DNA of 64,000 bases from Aphis gossypii (GCF_020184175.1 NC_065532.1:1922001-1986000), one strand, 5' to 3'. Shown: positions 1 through 13,168, counted from the first letter of the stretch. The notes: generated by a model not told the origin, from the letters alone. Translations and numbers: made by a program.

Positions 1-1170
1 ATTTCTACAAATTGATCCCAATCAATATTTTTACAATAATATAAAAATCAAAACGAATTATCAATAAAAAAAAAAAACTATTTTTTTTTAAAACAATTTG
101 ACTATAATCAGTAAAAATCTTTAAAAAGGCTTTCGATTTTCTATCGCCATTATATCACATTTTATAAGTCGACAATAATTAAAGACTTAGAAGCAACAAC
201 CAGACATCTCCAATTTGCACAATTTTTCAGGAAATATGTCATCTCCGGAGATGTCTTATTGTTGCGCTGAACAAAAAACTAGACTAATCCATTTACACTA
301 TACTCTATATCACAAACGGATTTGTCCTAACCATAGAGATTTTTCCTATTGAATGACATAAAATACCGATTTTGTCCAAAAAATGGAGATGTTTCGATTA
401 TAAATAACAAAATCAAGAGTTTTCATAACGATGAAATATGTCACCTTCGAACGATGTCACACGACAGTTACTTTTGGAAACATTCTACAAGCTAACTAAC
501 GTCTTATTTGATAATAAAGCTATTAATTTTTGTTTTCTTATAACATCAAGTGATTTAGAGAAAAAACATTTATTAACGACGTAGTATATTATATTATAAT
601 ACACATTTATATAAAGCCGCCGATTGTGAACGACTAACTGTAGAATATACATTTAATTTGGGTCGTAAAAATACGTTTATGCATTGCCTGTAATCCTACC
701 TATTTTATTGGCTTGTTTATTATTATATACCTATATGGAGGCTGATGACCCGTTAATCAGAATTTTTACTTAAACCTAAACTATATATAGGAAACAACAC
801 GCACATATCATAACTCTTCGAGATTCCATTAATATACAAATTTTCCGCATCTTAAAATTGCAATTAAATAACCAATGGGCAATACTAGTTGAAGAAAAAT
901 GTATTGCAAAAAAATTACTTGTTATATTCGAATATATATTTATATTATTAAATTATTATACGCACAACTTGTATTTCGTCATTACCAGATGACGATAAAA
1001 TCGTAAATTATATGATTTTTATATTAAAGGAAGTTATAGTTGGCAGTTAGTATATAGCTATAGGGTTCGTAAATAACATCTGAGTTTATTATTAGTGCAT
1101 AAACTGATTAAAGATGTCTTTAAGATTTTTGTTTTAAATGTACTATTAATTATTGTTTAACTGTTCACAG
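1..1170. other. Non-coding stretch upstream of the first visible shavenoid-like exon
   Basis: No coding exon can be supported here. The 1171 exon has a good acceptor (pyrimidine-rich tract then cacag) and needs one codon base from an upstream exon, so at least the 3' part of this stretch is intron of that gene. It holds an imperfect inverted repeat, 193-211 against 247-265 (17 of 19 positions pair), around the core GGAGATGTC, and related GGAGATGT / GAGATTTTT words recur at about 330 and 385. Confidence 0.6.
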
Positions 1171-4100
1171 AATGTTCGTTAGCTTCATTCGTGTCTGGCA
1201 CAACGGTACAAAAGATACCTTATGTATTTTTACCACTACAAGGACAAATAGTATACCCCAGTGCTGAAATTAAAATTGCTGGTACGTATTTTATTTTGGA
1301 TAATATAATATTAATTTTTATTTTAAAATAGGCGTATAAAAAACATAAAAATACAAGTTTTACAGCAAAATTCCTATAAATACATTAAATACATACCTAA
1401 CCAACTAAATGTAACACGTTTATAAAAGGAATATAGAATTGATGATAATATTAAATACGCTGTATAATAAATTGCATAGAACTATTTCGGCTGATTATAC
1501 TTATTTTTCGTCAGATATAATTATAAAGGTACATTTTTTATTGGGCCATTGGTTCATATTTACAAAATGTGCAGAGTTAACAGTTAACACTTAAAACTAT
1601 AGATACGATAAACTAGCTAATACTTGGAGAATATCTCCTTCGCTTTTGTTTTTTCCGTATTACAAGTAAAATAAAATGTTCGCTCAATAATTAACGTTTA
1701 GCTTCCTTAGTTATATCATTTAAGAAATTCACCAATTATCAAACCTAAGGTACCATAATTATTGACTGTGATTTGCTGAAGGTGAATTTTTAAATTTTAA
1801 TATTTTATACACTTATACAGCATAATTTAAAATTAAAATATCAAAAATATTCTTCAAATAACATACAGACAATTTTATTAATTTAAGGTTCGATAACAGT
1901 CTAACTCACATTAATATTAAAACCTAAATGTAACTTTTGAGTTTAAATTTCATATGTTACACACTGGCTCGACATCGGTTGATCGAAAAAACTCGGTTTT
2001 TAAATTATGATTATTTGAATTCTGTAATAAATATTTTATTGCGTGTAGTCTTTGAGTTTATAGAATATGGAACTATCTTTTAAACATTCGAAATGTATTA
2101 AATAAAAGTTGTACATGTGGCGTATTTTAGAATTAAAGAGTATTCTCGCTCGCACCATTGTATATTTTATTATTTAGCTATCTAGCTATTCAAAATATAA
2201 TGAAGAAATGTTGTTCGCTAATGTTGCTAATAATAATATATATTATAAAGTTCAATTGAAAAGGACAATACAAATATCAAATATTTATCACTTTATCAGT
2301 TAAAAACACAATCATGATAAATAAAAATTATAAGTTTTTCTATTGATGTTAAAATACAAACGTGTTATACGTATGGAATGCACGTGTCAACCCTTAGGGT
2401 ATAGATACTCATAAGCTGCATGTAGTTATAAATATTTACTTTGAAAGCGTTATAACTGAACTTATTCATCCGGATTCAAATTACCAAGTTAATTTCTGCA
2501 CGTGGTATCTACTCGTTATTTTAGTATTTTACATATCCTCGCGGCATACATTTTATTTAATATCTACCATACTTAAATACAACCATCAAACGGTTATTTA
2601 ATATTGACTATACATACAAATTCAAAGACATATATTATGTATTATTTTAGTTTAAAAAGATTATTACTAAAACCCATTTTAATTTGTAACTCACGACCAG
2701 TACTAGTTTGTACCACTAATGAAAACAAAACAACTTAGAATAGTTAAGCTGATTTATATCTTTAACTGGGATCAACAACAATTATTATTTATTATTCACT
2801 ACCTAATAAAATTATTGCCATTTGTGAATTTTAGTTTAGAACATATGTAACAGGTGTCAATATTTCGTTTATCTTACTCAGAATCATTTTTATAAATTTT
2901 AACCATGTTTTTCACTCAGTAAACTTATAGAAGAACAAATCAATTACTTAACTATTTTGATTATCTGAACCTCTAAATAATATTTAATATAAAATATGCT
3001 AATAATATATTTGATTATTTTACCATTCTTCAACAATTTTTTTAAAGATTTGGATAATAAAATAAATGTGGATTAAAGCCATACATAAGGTTTTTGGTTT
3101 ATACGATTATAAAATGTATATTAAATTATCAAATGTTTTTTTCTAATCAATCTTTTTTTTTTAATTACAAATAAGACGTCTATAACTCGCAAGACTAATT
3201 AAGTCAATGCAATATACGACTATAAGAAGTATTGTAAACATTAAACAGTAGAATATTATTAGAAAAATCATTAACTTATTTAATCATATTATAATATCGT
3301 ATTATTTTACAGGTATGCAGTATCCTATTTGTGCTATTTCAAAAGCGACATACCTAACACGGGGAGGTTGGATAAATTTTAAAAACCAATCAGATTTCGA
3401 AATTCCTTTCCAAATACACCGCGAAAATGGACACATCATGTTATTAGTAAGTTGATTATTCATTAATAATTATTTCTATTATCAACAAACTCTATTTTAT
3501 ACATTTAAATTTTAAAGTTATAACATATCAATAAAAATAAATAAAAACTACTTAAATAAATTAAATTGAATGAACTGAATTGTTTAAAATTTCATTTCAA
3601 CAGTTAAAATGTATAGCTTATTATAGTGTTATAATAATAATAAAAAATGTATAGTGTTATTTATTTATTTTAAACTACGGCAATATACGGGTTTAGAATG
3701 CATACAATGATATACACAATTATTATGTAAATAAATTAAATCTAGTAGGATATACCTGATTTTCTTCTTTTATTAATTGGTAGGTAAGATAAAGCAACAA
3801 TAAACAATCATGTATGTATGAATGTTAGACCATTTGATCAATGGTTTTTACTTTTTAACTTGCTTAATAATAATTCAAAATTCAAAAATAGAAAAATAAT
3901 TTCTAATTTATTTTTAAATAAAAATAACATCGTATTACCTATAATATTTTTTATAATTTATTATTAGATCTTTTAAAACTAAAATTGTTGAAGTTTAGAC
4001 ATTAAGAATTATTTGTATGTAACATAGGTACTAGCAAGTTGTACCTAACAATAATATTTATCAAAGAATATTTTACAAACAAATTATCTCAATTATATCC

Positions 4101-6978
4101 CGTTGTGTTAATGAGAAAATTATTCAAATATTTTTATAAACAACATTATTATTAAACTATTTTATTTTATTTACTATTTTTGTACCTTTTTCCAACGATT
4201 AATGCCGTGTAGATAAAAATATATTGAGGATACTAAATGTTAAAAAACAATATAGATTTCTTTAAAACTACTACAATATTAATTTATAAATTAGATAAGA
4301 TTTCAAATATTCTTGGAGTAAAAACGTATTTAAAATTCGTTGATCATTTTAATGTAAAACGGAGGACATTTCTTGGATATATTGCTATTATTTTAAAATA
4401 AAATAATTTTGTAAAAAAGTAGAAATTAATAGTTTAGTATACCTATTTACTATTTCAACATACATAAAAATATATAACAATTATTTATAATATATAAAAT
4501 ATATTTTATAGTGGTTAGGCGATTTACAATCAAGGACCAACATCGAAGGGAGGCTAGTATTAATCGAAATGATTTGTAAAGAGACGTTATCACAAGATTA
4601 TGATAGCAGTTTCCATCAAGCTATAACACCTTGTCTTTCGTTTAGAATAGCAGGAACTCCGAGTAATAAAACAATTTATTTAAAAAAAAAGTATTAAATG
4701 TATTTTAATAAATAATATTTTGATTTTCAATAGGTGTAAAGGAAGTTTTATTTTCAACTGACAATCGATCATCGGATATTGCTTCTAGTTCAGGATTAAC
4801 AATAAGCGAACTAATAGCTGTAGCAATTTGTTCTATTTTATTAGGACTAATGTACGTAGCGTCTATTTTATTGTACTTGCATGTCCGTAAAGGGCGACCT
4901 AAGGGACGAAATGGAGACATAGAGGCGTTTAAAAATCCATTAATGTCAAATGGTATTACTGAAGAGGGTATAGTAAAAAACAACCCTCTACTACAACACA
5001 GTTACAATGATAACGAGGCTTTTGAGTCAGATGAAGACAGAAATTATACTATAAGTACGCAAGGAGAACCTTCTATGGATATGATAGAGAATAATAATAT
5101 TAATGTAAGTAAAGCAATCAGAATTAAAATTAATGTTTCCAAATAAATAAATAAGAATTTATAAAGTATCTAATTAATGTCAATAATTTATATATTTATT
5201 ACAGAGAAATTTAACAACAGCTATTGTACACCCTATTCAGTCGTTTAACTCCTGTATCGGCCATTCAATGTATTATTCAGATTCCAATTCTATAGAAAAA
5301 CATCCAGAAGAGGACATTTCAATAGTAGAAACACTAGATAACAAAGAAGATCGACCAGATAATATTAGATCAATAGTGTGTGCTAATCCAAGGAAAAAAC
5401 TTTATTTCAATCCTGACTATTTTGAACTTGAATTATTAATGGTAAAAATGATATTTTAATTAATTCAATAAGTTAAATAAAATATAAATAGTATACCTAA
5501 TGATTAAATAAATAAATACATATTTTTAGGCTCCTCCACCGGCAGCGTTAGAATTTTTAGAAAAGATTCGTGAAGTGATACACGAAGCAAAAAGAAAAAT
5601 AACAATGAAAAAATTCACACCAAATCTCGTTATGATTCTAGAAGATGCAAAAGAAGACACAAATGAATCATTAAGTTCTTGCAATAAATGCAAAACTCAA
5701 TTTAAAATTAAATCAGACACAATACAAAAATGGTTGATGAATGTACCTATAGAAGTTACCAAGCCAAAGAAAAACCAAGCTCCTTGTATTCCCATAGAGT
5801 TCAAAACAAAAGATGACGAAAAGGATAGGATTGACTTGATATTAGAGGAAAGTGAAATAAAATCAAAAACTGACAAAGTAGAAAAAGAAGAAAAAGAAAA
5901 AGTATTAGAAGATGACGAAGAAGAAGACGTTGATGACGATGATGACGAGGAAGAGGGCATTAATATAGAGTGCGATAGTTTGGAAAGATCAATGAATTAC
6001 AAACGGAAATGTGGATATCATACACCATCCGAATACGGATTTGTTAGACCAAACCTGAGTCCAGTTTTAAGTAATTCTGCATTACCAATGGAAGAAGAAC
6101 TTACAATCAAAACTACATATACTTATGATACTATCACGAAAAAAGAAAGCTATTATGAACATATATCTGGTCCGGACTGTATACGAGAAAAACCCAAAAA
6201 AGAAATCTTACCTGATATACTAAATAGGTCATCCGAACGTTATAGTTTAGTAAGCGAAGTATATGTAAACGATAATTTTAAAACTAGCATGTCACCTAAT
6301 AATTCACTAGATAAAAAGATTAAAAAAAATGGTCCAGGTCAAATAACTATTGAAGTTGAAGATTGTCCCGACAATCATCCATCAGATGATTCAGACAGTT
6401 TTGAACCAGATACGTTAGATAGAAACTGTACCAAAATAAAACCAAATTTGAAAACAGTATACTCTTCAGATTCATTAGAGCAATTCAATAGTCCCAAAAT
6501 CATAAACAATAATGGATTTGGTAGTTTATTAGAGATATACGAAGCCAAAAATGTTATGGCTGATGTACAAAAGAGAAGAAATATGAACCAACTCGACTCT
6601 AAATATTTAAAACCAGATCCAAAACATTGTCGAAGGCAAAGGTGCCCATCGCCTTTATCTATACAAAAACCTCCAAAAAACGTTTGTGTCAGAAGCACTA
6701 GCAAACCCGGAGTCATGCAATCTGATTGCTCTAGCTCAAAATTTAACCGGCGAACCCACGATATCATGGCTGGTGCTTCTGACAAACAAGCAGTCAAAAG
6801 TTCGCCAATTGATCATAACAGATATGAAGACTCCGGGTATCTTAGTACTGAATCTAACGAATCTCTCAACAAAGTGGTGGCTACTAGTCTAGATACAGAT
6901 GAATCTGGAGCAGAAAGCATAGACACAGATTTCAAATTTTTTAAAACACGTACAGACCGTAATTACTGTGATTGGTAA
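1171..6978 (+). CDS. sha: Shavenoid-like single-pass membrane protein (3' six exons; 5' end outside the window or not seen)
   Basis: Coding exons are 1171-1281, 3313-3446, 4512-4662, 4734-5104, 5205-5441 and 5530-6978, with a TGG TAA end. All five introns are GT-AG and phases agree (1, 0, 1, 0, 0), giving 816 residues after a two-base partial codon. The visible N-terminal part (exons 1-3) looks extracellular, with Cys and Gly-Trp residues. Exon 4 carries one transmembrane segment (about ISELIAVAICSILLGLMYVA) followed by a basic HVRKGRPKGR stop-transfer stretch. The tail is about 650 residues, cytoplasmic, rich in Ser, Asp and Lys, with an almost pure Glu/Asp run near 5880-5955. The junction of the last two exons reads YFELELLMAPPPAALEFLEK then IREVI, which I recall as the conserved block of insect shavenoid proteins. 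In Drosophila sha is needed for actin-rich wing hairs and denticles. Name from memory of the family, not from a search. A TATA box or initiator cannot be assessed because the 5' end is missing. Confidence 0.75.
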
Positions 6979-7059
6979 TCAATAATCATAATTTATTTAA
7001 AGACATAGTTTTTTAAAATTTTTATCTATTTATTTTAATTTATTCTTAGTTAATATAAC

Positions 7060-7085
7060 CACAGAATAGATTAATCTATTCTGTG
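7060..7085. repeat. Perfect 26-bp palindrome in the shavenoid-like 3' UTR
   Basis: The half-site CACAGAATAGATT is followed directly by its exact reverse complement. It lies 82 bases after the stop codon, and partial pairing continues outward (tataac / atata). In the transcript it can fold only as a hairpin with a small loop taken from the AT centre. Confidence 0.85.
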
Positions 7086-7246
7086 ATATAACTACCAAAA
7101 ATTAGATTTAATTGTAAAATATGAAATTCGGAAAATTCATAGAACACTATGTTCAAAACACTTTCTTTATATTAATAATTCATAATTGATCAAAAATCAA
7201 TATCAATATCACTATTAGTTAAATGTAACTTTATTAAATTGCTAAA

Positions 7247-7561
7247 AATAAATTTTTGAAAACAAACCATCTGATTAAGATATTTTTCTTTTAAACAACA
7301 ACATGGTAAACATATACACGGTAATATTTTATAAAATTATAAGTACCTACTTATTAAATATGATAATGATTAAAATACTCTCTCTTTAGATAATCTTGAA
7401 ATATTCGTAACTAACTTATTAACTTTAATACAATAATTGATTTTTAAATAAGACTACACATTGGAAATATTTTTTATATACCAATCTAAAAAAATGTCCA
7501 ATAATGACAAAAATAATAAATATTATTGTGTCTTAATTAACTAGCAATACACTTGAATAAA
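7247..7561 (+). terminator. Candidate poly(A) signals of the shavenoid-like gene
   Basis: AATAAA occurs at 7247-7252 and 7556-7561, and again at 7681-7686. None is followed by a decisive GU-rich element, so which one is used cannot be decided from sequence. Everything from 6979 to about 7690 is therefore plausible 3' UTR. Confidence 0.4.
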
Positions 7562-7860
7562 GGTATTACATCATTTAAAATGTAACCTTAAATATAAAAA
7601 TATGTGTTCAAAGTGTAACTAATGTACTATAGTAAATACAATGACTTATGATTATATAATATTATATACCTAAAAACTGTAAATAAAAAAATGTGAAAAT
7701 ATATTTTCATATGAGGCTGGATTGAGTGCAATTATAGATTAATTTAATTATCTATCATTAAGAGTTAATTGTTTAAATATAATATTATAAGCTTATATAC
7801 AAATGAATATCAATTTATATTAAATAGAATCTTAACAGTTAACACACTATTTATTTTTTA

Positions 7861-8228
7861 TCTCTGATCTTGTGCAAGCACAATATAGGTACCAATTTTA
7901 AGTTCGGCAAATCCAGTTTTCTACTATTAACTTTAATATTTGAGTGAATCAACTATTATTAAACATAAATTTAAGAACATTATCTGTGTTTATACATTGG
8001 TTTTTAAATGATATTTTAATTTTTCTACGACATATGAGCATGTAATATTATACATGTCTTGTGAGATTGGTATATCATGAAAACACATGTAATGTTCTTT
8101 ATTTAAAGTTTAATAATAGGTCAATTCACTCTAAATAAAAACGTCGATTCTTTAATAATAAAGCTAACAACATAAGATTTATTCTATTGAATACAAATTT
8201 ACTATTTTGCTCACGGGTCAGACAGAGA
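7861..8228. mobile_element. Non-autonomous element with long terminal inverted repeats (family A, copy 1)
   Basis: The ends TCTCTG (7861) and CAGAGA (8223-8228) are inverted copies. The inverted similarity runs inward over about 110 bases each side, including TGAGTGAATCAACTATTATT on the left against the reverse complement of AATAATAGGTCAATTCACTC on the right. No coding capacity. Related sequence occurs at 11.8 and 41.4 kb, so this is a dispersed family of MITE type. A clean target duplication was not found. Confidence 0.65.
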
Positions 8229-9374
8229 AAATAAATAGTAAACTGATATCCTATTAAAGTGTTTTATTATCATTAAATACTTCTTTTACGTGGATATATA
8301 TTTAAATATAGACAATGATGATTGATACACTAAAATTTATATTATTTTCATTCAATACATTAAAAAAAAAAAAAAATCGAAACGAAAGAAATTTGATTGA
8401 TATATTAAGAATAATTATAGTATTATCAAAATATTATCTAATTGCTTTTATTGTTCTATTATTTTATTTTTAAAATTTACATACTTGAGTCATGCAATCA
8501 CTTTAAAGCTTAGTTTTAAAAAAATAAATATAATTTTATAATTATTTTTAGGTAATTAATTATCTTGGAAGTCCAATTAATATATTATTATAGATATTAA
8601 GCAAAATGACTGATGTATAATTGTAAGTTTTGTTTGTATATTATTTATTTAATCTAAACATAAATTATTATTTTTATCTACAATAAAAAATGTAAAAATA
8701 AATGAAAATGTAATAAAAATCTTTTATTTTATAATTTACTTTATTTGAGTTATAATGTTAATTATAGTATTTTCATGCAAATTTAAATTTTCGCATTTAT
8801 AAAATTAAATGACCTAATTAAATTATTGTATTGAAATTATATATTTAATTTAAAATGTAATACTTTTATACAATGATGATAAATATGAATTTCCTGAAAA
8901 ATTAGTTTAAATGTATTGTATATACATCAAAAATAATATAAAATTAGTTGTATTTTATTAGTATACCTATCAAATAACAATGAACTAAGTAAACACAGTT
9001 AGGTAAGTTAAATTAACAATTGAACATTAATTATGAAATATTTAATAAAATATAAATAATGATAAAATCATTATATTTTTATTGTTAAATTGTATTGTTA
9101 AATTTTATCATGTGTATTGTTGTGTTTAATTATTTATATTGTGAATAAATTGAGTTGATCTTTTACCTATACATTATATAATTGTTGAAATATTACTAGT
9201 TGCATATTTTTCTGTGACAAATAAAAATATTGATGGAAAACTTTTTGACATAGTTAGGATAGGTCAGCCTAATATTTTATATATGTAGTTCTGTTAAATT
9301 AGATAGCAATGGCAATTATTAAGTTAAAGATTTTAAAACATCCATTCAACATTAAAATGGATAGTAGATACATA
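8229..9374. other. Intergenic AT-rich DNA between two convergent genes
   Basis: No exon, RNA gene or clear repeat was recognised. The stretch is mostly A/T homopolymer-rich sequence, including a long A run near 8365. It separates the shavenoid-like 3' UTR from the 3' end of the minus-strand FANCB-like gene. Confidence 0.5.
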
Positions 9375-9380
9375 TTTATT
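9375..9380 (-). terminator. Poly(A) signal of the FANCB-like gene
   Basis: AATAAA on the minus strand begins 21 bases after the TGA stop at 9404-9402. The short distance fits a compact 3' UTR and supports the read-through form of the last exon. Confidence 0.5.
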
Positions 9381-9401
9381 ACAAAAATCTACCAATTGCG
9401 T

Positions 9402-12400
9402 TCACTTTTTAATACAATAAATAAAGTTAATTAAGTATCTATTATTTAATCTAGTACTTACCAATTTACAACGAGTAATATTCCACTGATCTCTTGGTAT
9501 TATTATTTGTTTATTTAAATATTTTTTAAATATTCTTCGGAGATCTCTTAAATCTAGTATAGCAGTATCCATATTATAATATGTTGGTACTTTAGTATCT
9601 AGATAATTAATAATAGTGTGTTCAGATAACATTGTAGTCAGTACTTGAATAAATGTTTTTGTAAGCCCCAATGAGCTGCAAAAAAAGTTTAATTAAAATT
9701 AAATATATTTTTTTTTGTACACATTATTATGTAATGAAATCAGAAACATACTCTGAATATACTTTAAGAATATACTCTAATGGCGATACTAAATCCAAAT
9801 AGCATACAATTGTTCTTAACCATGATAAAGAACTGTGAACAAACCAATTATGTTTTATATTAAATTTAAAATTGTTTATCATCATATTTTTTAGATCTTC
9901 AAGACACATAGTATTCTTGATTTGATAACAAGAGATTAATTTAGTGCAACGTAAAGTCACTAAATCTTCAACTGTAACAAAATATAAATAACAAAGTATT
10001 AAATAAATGAGTCATCATCAATTTTCAAAAACTTCATAGAAGGAAAAAATTACATAGTTTTGATTTGTTGAGAGTGTTAAGATAATGATTATTGTATTTT
10101 ATTTTTTAGTTAAATTCATGTTGATTGTGAATTTATTTAGCATAAATTTTATTTTATTAATAAATGTGTTTATTATTACACATACTATTTTATTTTCAAT
10201 ATATTTAGAATATTCTAATGGTTTCCAATTTCTACACAAGCACATAATGGTGGCCTATGATCGGTAATTCAATATTTATTTTGAATATTTTAAACCAGAA
10301 GACCACAGGCCTTTTAACCATAATACTTCTTATGAAATATTTATTTTTAAAATAGTAGGTACAGATAATTTTAGTTTTTTAAGGTAATTTTAAACATATA
10401 CTTTTTTATATTATATCACAATTTAATACATTTAATGAATATTATGTTTTAAACAAACATTAATTATATATCTGTGATATACTAATTAATTACAAGTGAA
10501 CTAAATTTATAGATTTTTAAAATGATCACACATATTTATAAATTTTAATTCATGTCCAAATCCGAAAACTCAAATAAAAAGTAATAAATTATATACCACA
10601 AAATGTCAAAATACATCAACATTATTTTAATATAAATTTAAAATTATATAGAATGTGATAGTAACAAAACATAATACAAAAGATCAATAATATTTTACAC
10701 AACAAAATTAATTTTTATGAGAACTTAATATAATCTATTAGTAATTCAATAAATTTTTTCAAAAAATAACTATAACTATATATTATTATTATGTGTGAGT
10801 TATGGGGAAATTAATATTAATAAACTTTTGTTACTTAGAGCAATATTCTTAATCTGAATCAAGGAATATTAATATATCGTATAAAATTGATTTATATATA
10901 AATTTGAAGATATTTATATAGTCTATACACTAATAAACTTACCAAAAACTCCATTTTTAACAAATATATCAAATTCTTTATCCAAGAATAAGTTTGCAGT
11001 AACCATAATTTTATCAGAATTAATGTATTCAATCACTATAATAAAAAAAAAATAAAATAAATATACTAACTAATTTATTTATAATTCTAAGTATTCAAAC
11101 TCACTACTTACTATTGTCATTTTTGTTATTTGTGTATATCATACCATTAATAAAATATGGAAGTGATTTAGTATTCCAATTATCAATAACAACTATAAAA
11201 AATTTTTTAAAAATATATTATATAAAAACCATACTAATATAAAACAATAATGATTACTTGTGATTATGGTTGAGCTTTCAGAATTCAAACTCACAGAACT
11301 TTTTTGAATACTTTTTGAAATACAAGTATTTTCATGACCACTATAAAAGTTAAACCCACTTTTATTTTTTTCAATAGCCCAACATTCATAGCGAAATTTT
11401 GACCATATTTGTTTACTGTCTTCTAATAGTATTATATTAAAATTTGATACAGATCTAAATAAACATAAGTAATTGAAATTATCTTTATATAATACAATGA
11501 ATAAATTGCTATTATACTTTACAATTTTGAAATGTTTTGTAGAGTAAATCCGTATACAAGATTTTCATTAGATAATTTTAGCCAAGAGTTTTTAGTGACA
11601 ACATTTGATAACAAATTAACATCAGAAATAGTATCATTTGATATTTGCATTACAGCACTAATGAAAGATGAAGTTTTTTGTGATAATCTATTTCTTTCTG
11701 TGTCATATAATGTTTTTAAATTCTATAAAATAAAAAATCAATTAAAAAACAAACAATAATAACAATAACTCTGCGGTTAGAATAGATTTTTTGATATATT
11801 TGAGTGATTTGTCCCATCACATAAGTGGTCTTTGTCTTATAACCATACAATACAGTAAATTTTTGTTTAGTATCACCAATTTAGTGTGATTAGCTTAAAT
11901 ATTAGAGTGAAATGATCTATTATCAAACTTAATGAAAAAACATTATCTATGTACTCACGTCAGTTTGTTAAGATTCTTTAAATTTTAAGTGAATTAAGAG
12001 CATTTATAGATACTGTTTTTACTTTTAAGTTTGATAATAGGTCATTTCATTCTAATATTTAAGCTAAAACGACAAAATTAGTTTGACTGAACGAAAAATT
12101 TGCTATACTCTACATTAATAAGATGAAACAACATATCTTGTTATCTTCTTAATTCTTTAAGCTATAATTAATTTGAATTGTACTCAGATATATAAAATAT
12201 TTATTTTTACAAATAACCATACATTAATTCTATATAAAAATATACATTTTGTAACACTACAAGTTCAATTAAAAGTCACTCAGCTACTTCTTTTAAATTT
12301 TACAGAAGAAAAACAACATTTGGTAAAGATGTTTTCTGATTAATAAATTTACTTAAATGTTAAGTAGGTATAACTTTAAATTTAATCAATGTTAGCTATT

Positions 12401-13168
12401 TATAATATTTTTATGAATGCCTTTAAATTTAAAATTAATGATATTATATGTATAATACACAATTTACAATATAAGACATTACTTGTAATTTGTTTACACA
12501 AAATGTATATACGACAGAAGTTTCTTGATGTATACTACTAATTTGTTCCTTATTTTCAAAATTATCAACTGATTCAAAACCTTTGTCAGTTCTCATATAA
12601 AGTTGAGGTGTTCCTGAATTATTATGGTCATTGACAATCATTTCATATACATTGGAATAAGTTGTAATAATCTAATAATGATAGTAACAAAAAAAAAAAA
12701 AGATAATTTTAGTAATAAAATACAAATAATATAGGTCATACAAACATAAGTACATACCTAACTATCTATGTAAGTGTTTTAAATTGTTATACCTTAAGAC
12801 TTGTTTCTTCTTTGACAATTACGACTTTATTGTCTCCATGTAAAATGTAATAAACTTCAACTTCAGGTTCATTATATACAATAAATGGTTCTAAATGTTT
12901 AACTTCAATCTCCACGTTACAATTTTTCATCAGACATCCTTTAAAAAAAGTGAGAAGTTTTTTGTCCGTTGTACAAATCACCGTGTCATTATAACATCCT
13001 GAAAACAACATTTAAAATTATAATTGTTATTAAAACTTTAATCAACCACTATAGCATTTCATTAACAAATACAATTTAATTTTAAACGACTATTATCTTA
13101 CCCAATCCTTTTATAGCAGCTGTTGTTATGTCTTTATACGATTCTGGTATATTTAAAAATTGGGTCAT
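9402..13168 (-). CDS. FANCB: Compact FANCB-like protein (Fanconi anaemia core complex subunit), nine exons
   Basis: Exons in transcript order: 13168-13102 (ATG), 12998-12793, 12671-12483, 11722-11523, 11454-11258, 11192-11112, 11035-10943, 9971-9752 and 9675-9402 (TGA). All introns are GT-AG, all phases agree, and the product is 508 residues. No signal peptide or membrane segment is seen. Several blocks occur in the order I recall for vertebrate FANCB: GCYNDTVICTT near the start, EPFIVYNE then VEVYYILHGDNK, NDHNNSGTPQLYMRTDKG (FANCB has an IDDFIGSGTEQ block), SWLKLSNENLVYGF then KLSVSNFNIILLEDS, and EYILKVYSDSL towards the end. FANCB, with FANCL and FAAP100, forms the ubiquitin-ligase module acting on FANCD2/FANCI in crosslink repair. 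Human FANCB has about 859 residues; here about 200 residues of the N-terminal propeller region and the extreme C-terminus have no counterpart. The 3' end is uncertain: a gtaagt donor at 9461 inside the last exon could lead to another exon. The assignment rests on remembered family sequence, not on a search. Confidence 0.65.
9972..10942 (-). other. Intron 7 of the FANCB-like gene
   Basis: A 971-bp GT-AG intron. It contains an open frame of 60 codons on the opposite strand (10085-10267) that is very rich in Ile, Leu and Phe from poor AT sequence and has no features of a real gene. No recognisable repeat was found. Confidence 0.55.
11810..12150. mobile_element. Inverted-repeat element in a FANCB-like intron (family A, copy 2)
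   Basis: Within intron 3 (12482-11723) the plus-strand text AGCTTAAATATTAGAGTGAA at about 11890 is answered at about 12045 by the near-exact inverted copy TTCATTCTAATATTTAAGCT. The inverted match extends through TAAGTTTGATAATAGGTCAT on the inner side and AAATTTTTG / GAAAAATTTG on the outer side, about 100 bases per arm. It is a relative of 7861-8228. The outer limits are approximate. Confidence 0.65.

Noticed and set aside
5697..5960. Minus-strand open frame of 87 codons that is mostly Ser
   Set aside because: It is the complement of the Glu/Asp/Lys-rich coding run of the shavenoid-like last exon.
6375..6797. Minus-strand open frame of 140 codons opposite the shavenoid-like gene
   Set aside because: It lies wholly within a well-supported plus-strand coding exon and has no recognisable domain.
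11455..11522. Read-through of the 68-bp intron between exons 4 and 5 of the FANCB-like gene, which is open in the exon 5 frame
   Set aside because: It is open only back to a stop just upstream and is out of frame with exon 4. Splicing gives KLSVSNFNIILLEDS, which continues the FANCB-like pattern, and 68 bp is a normal size for short introns here.
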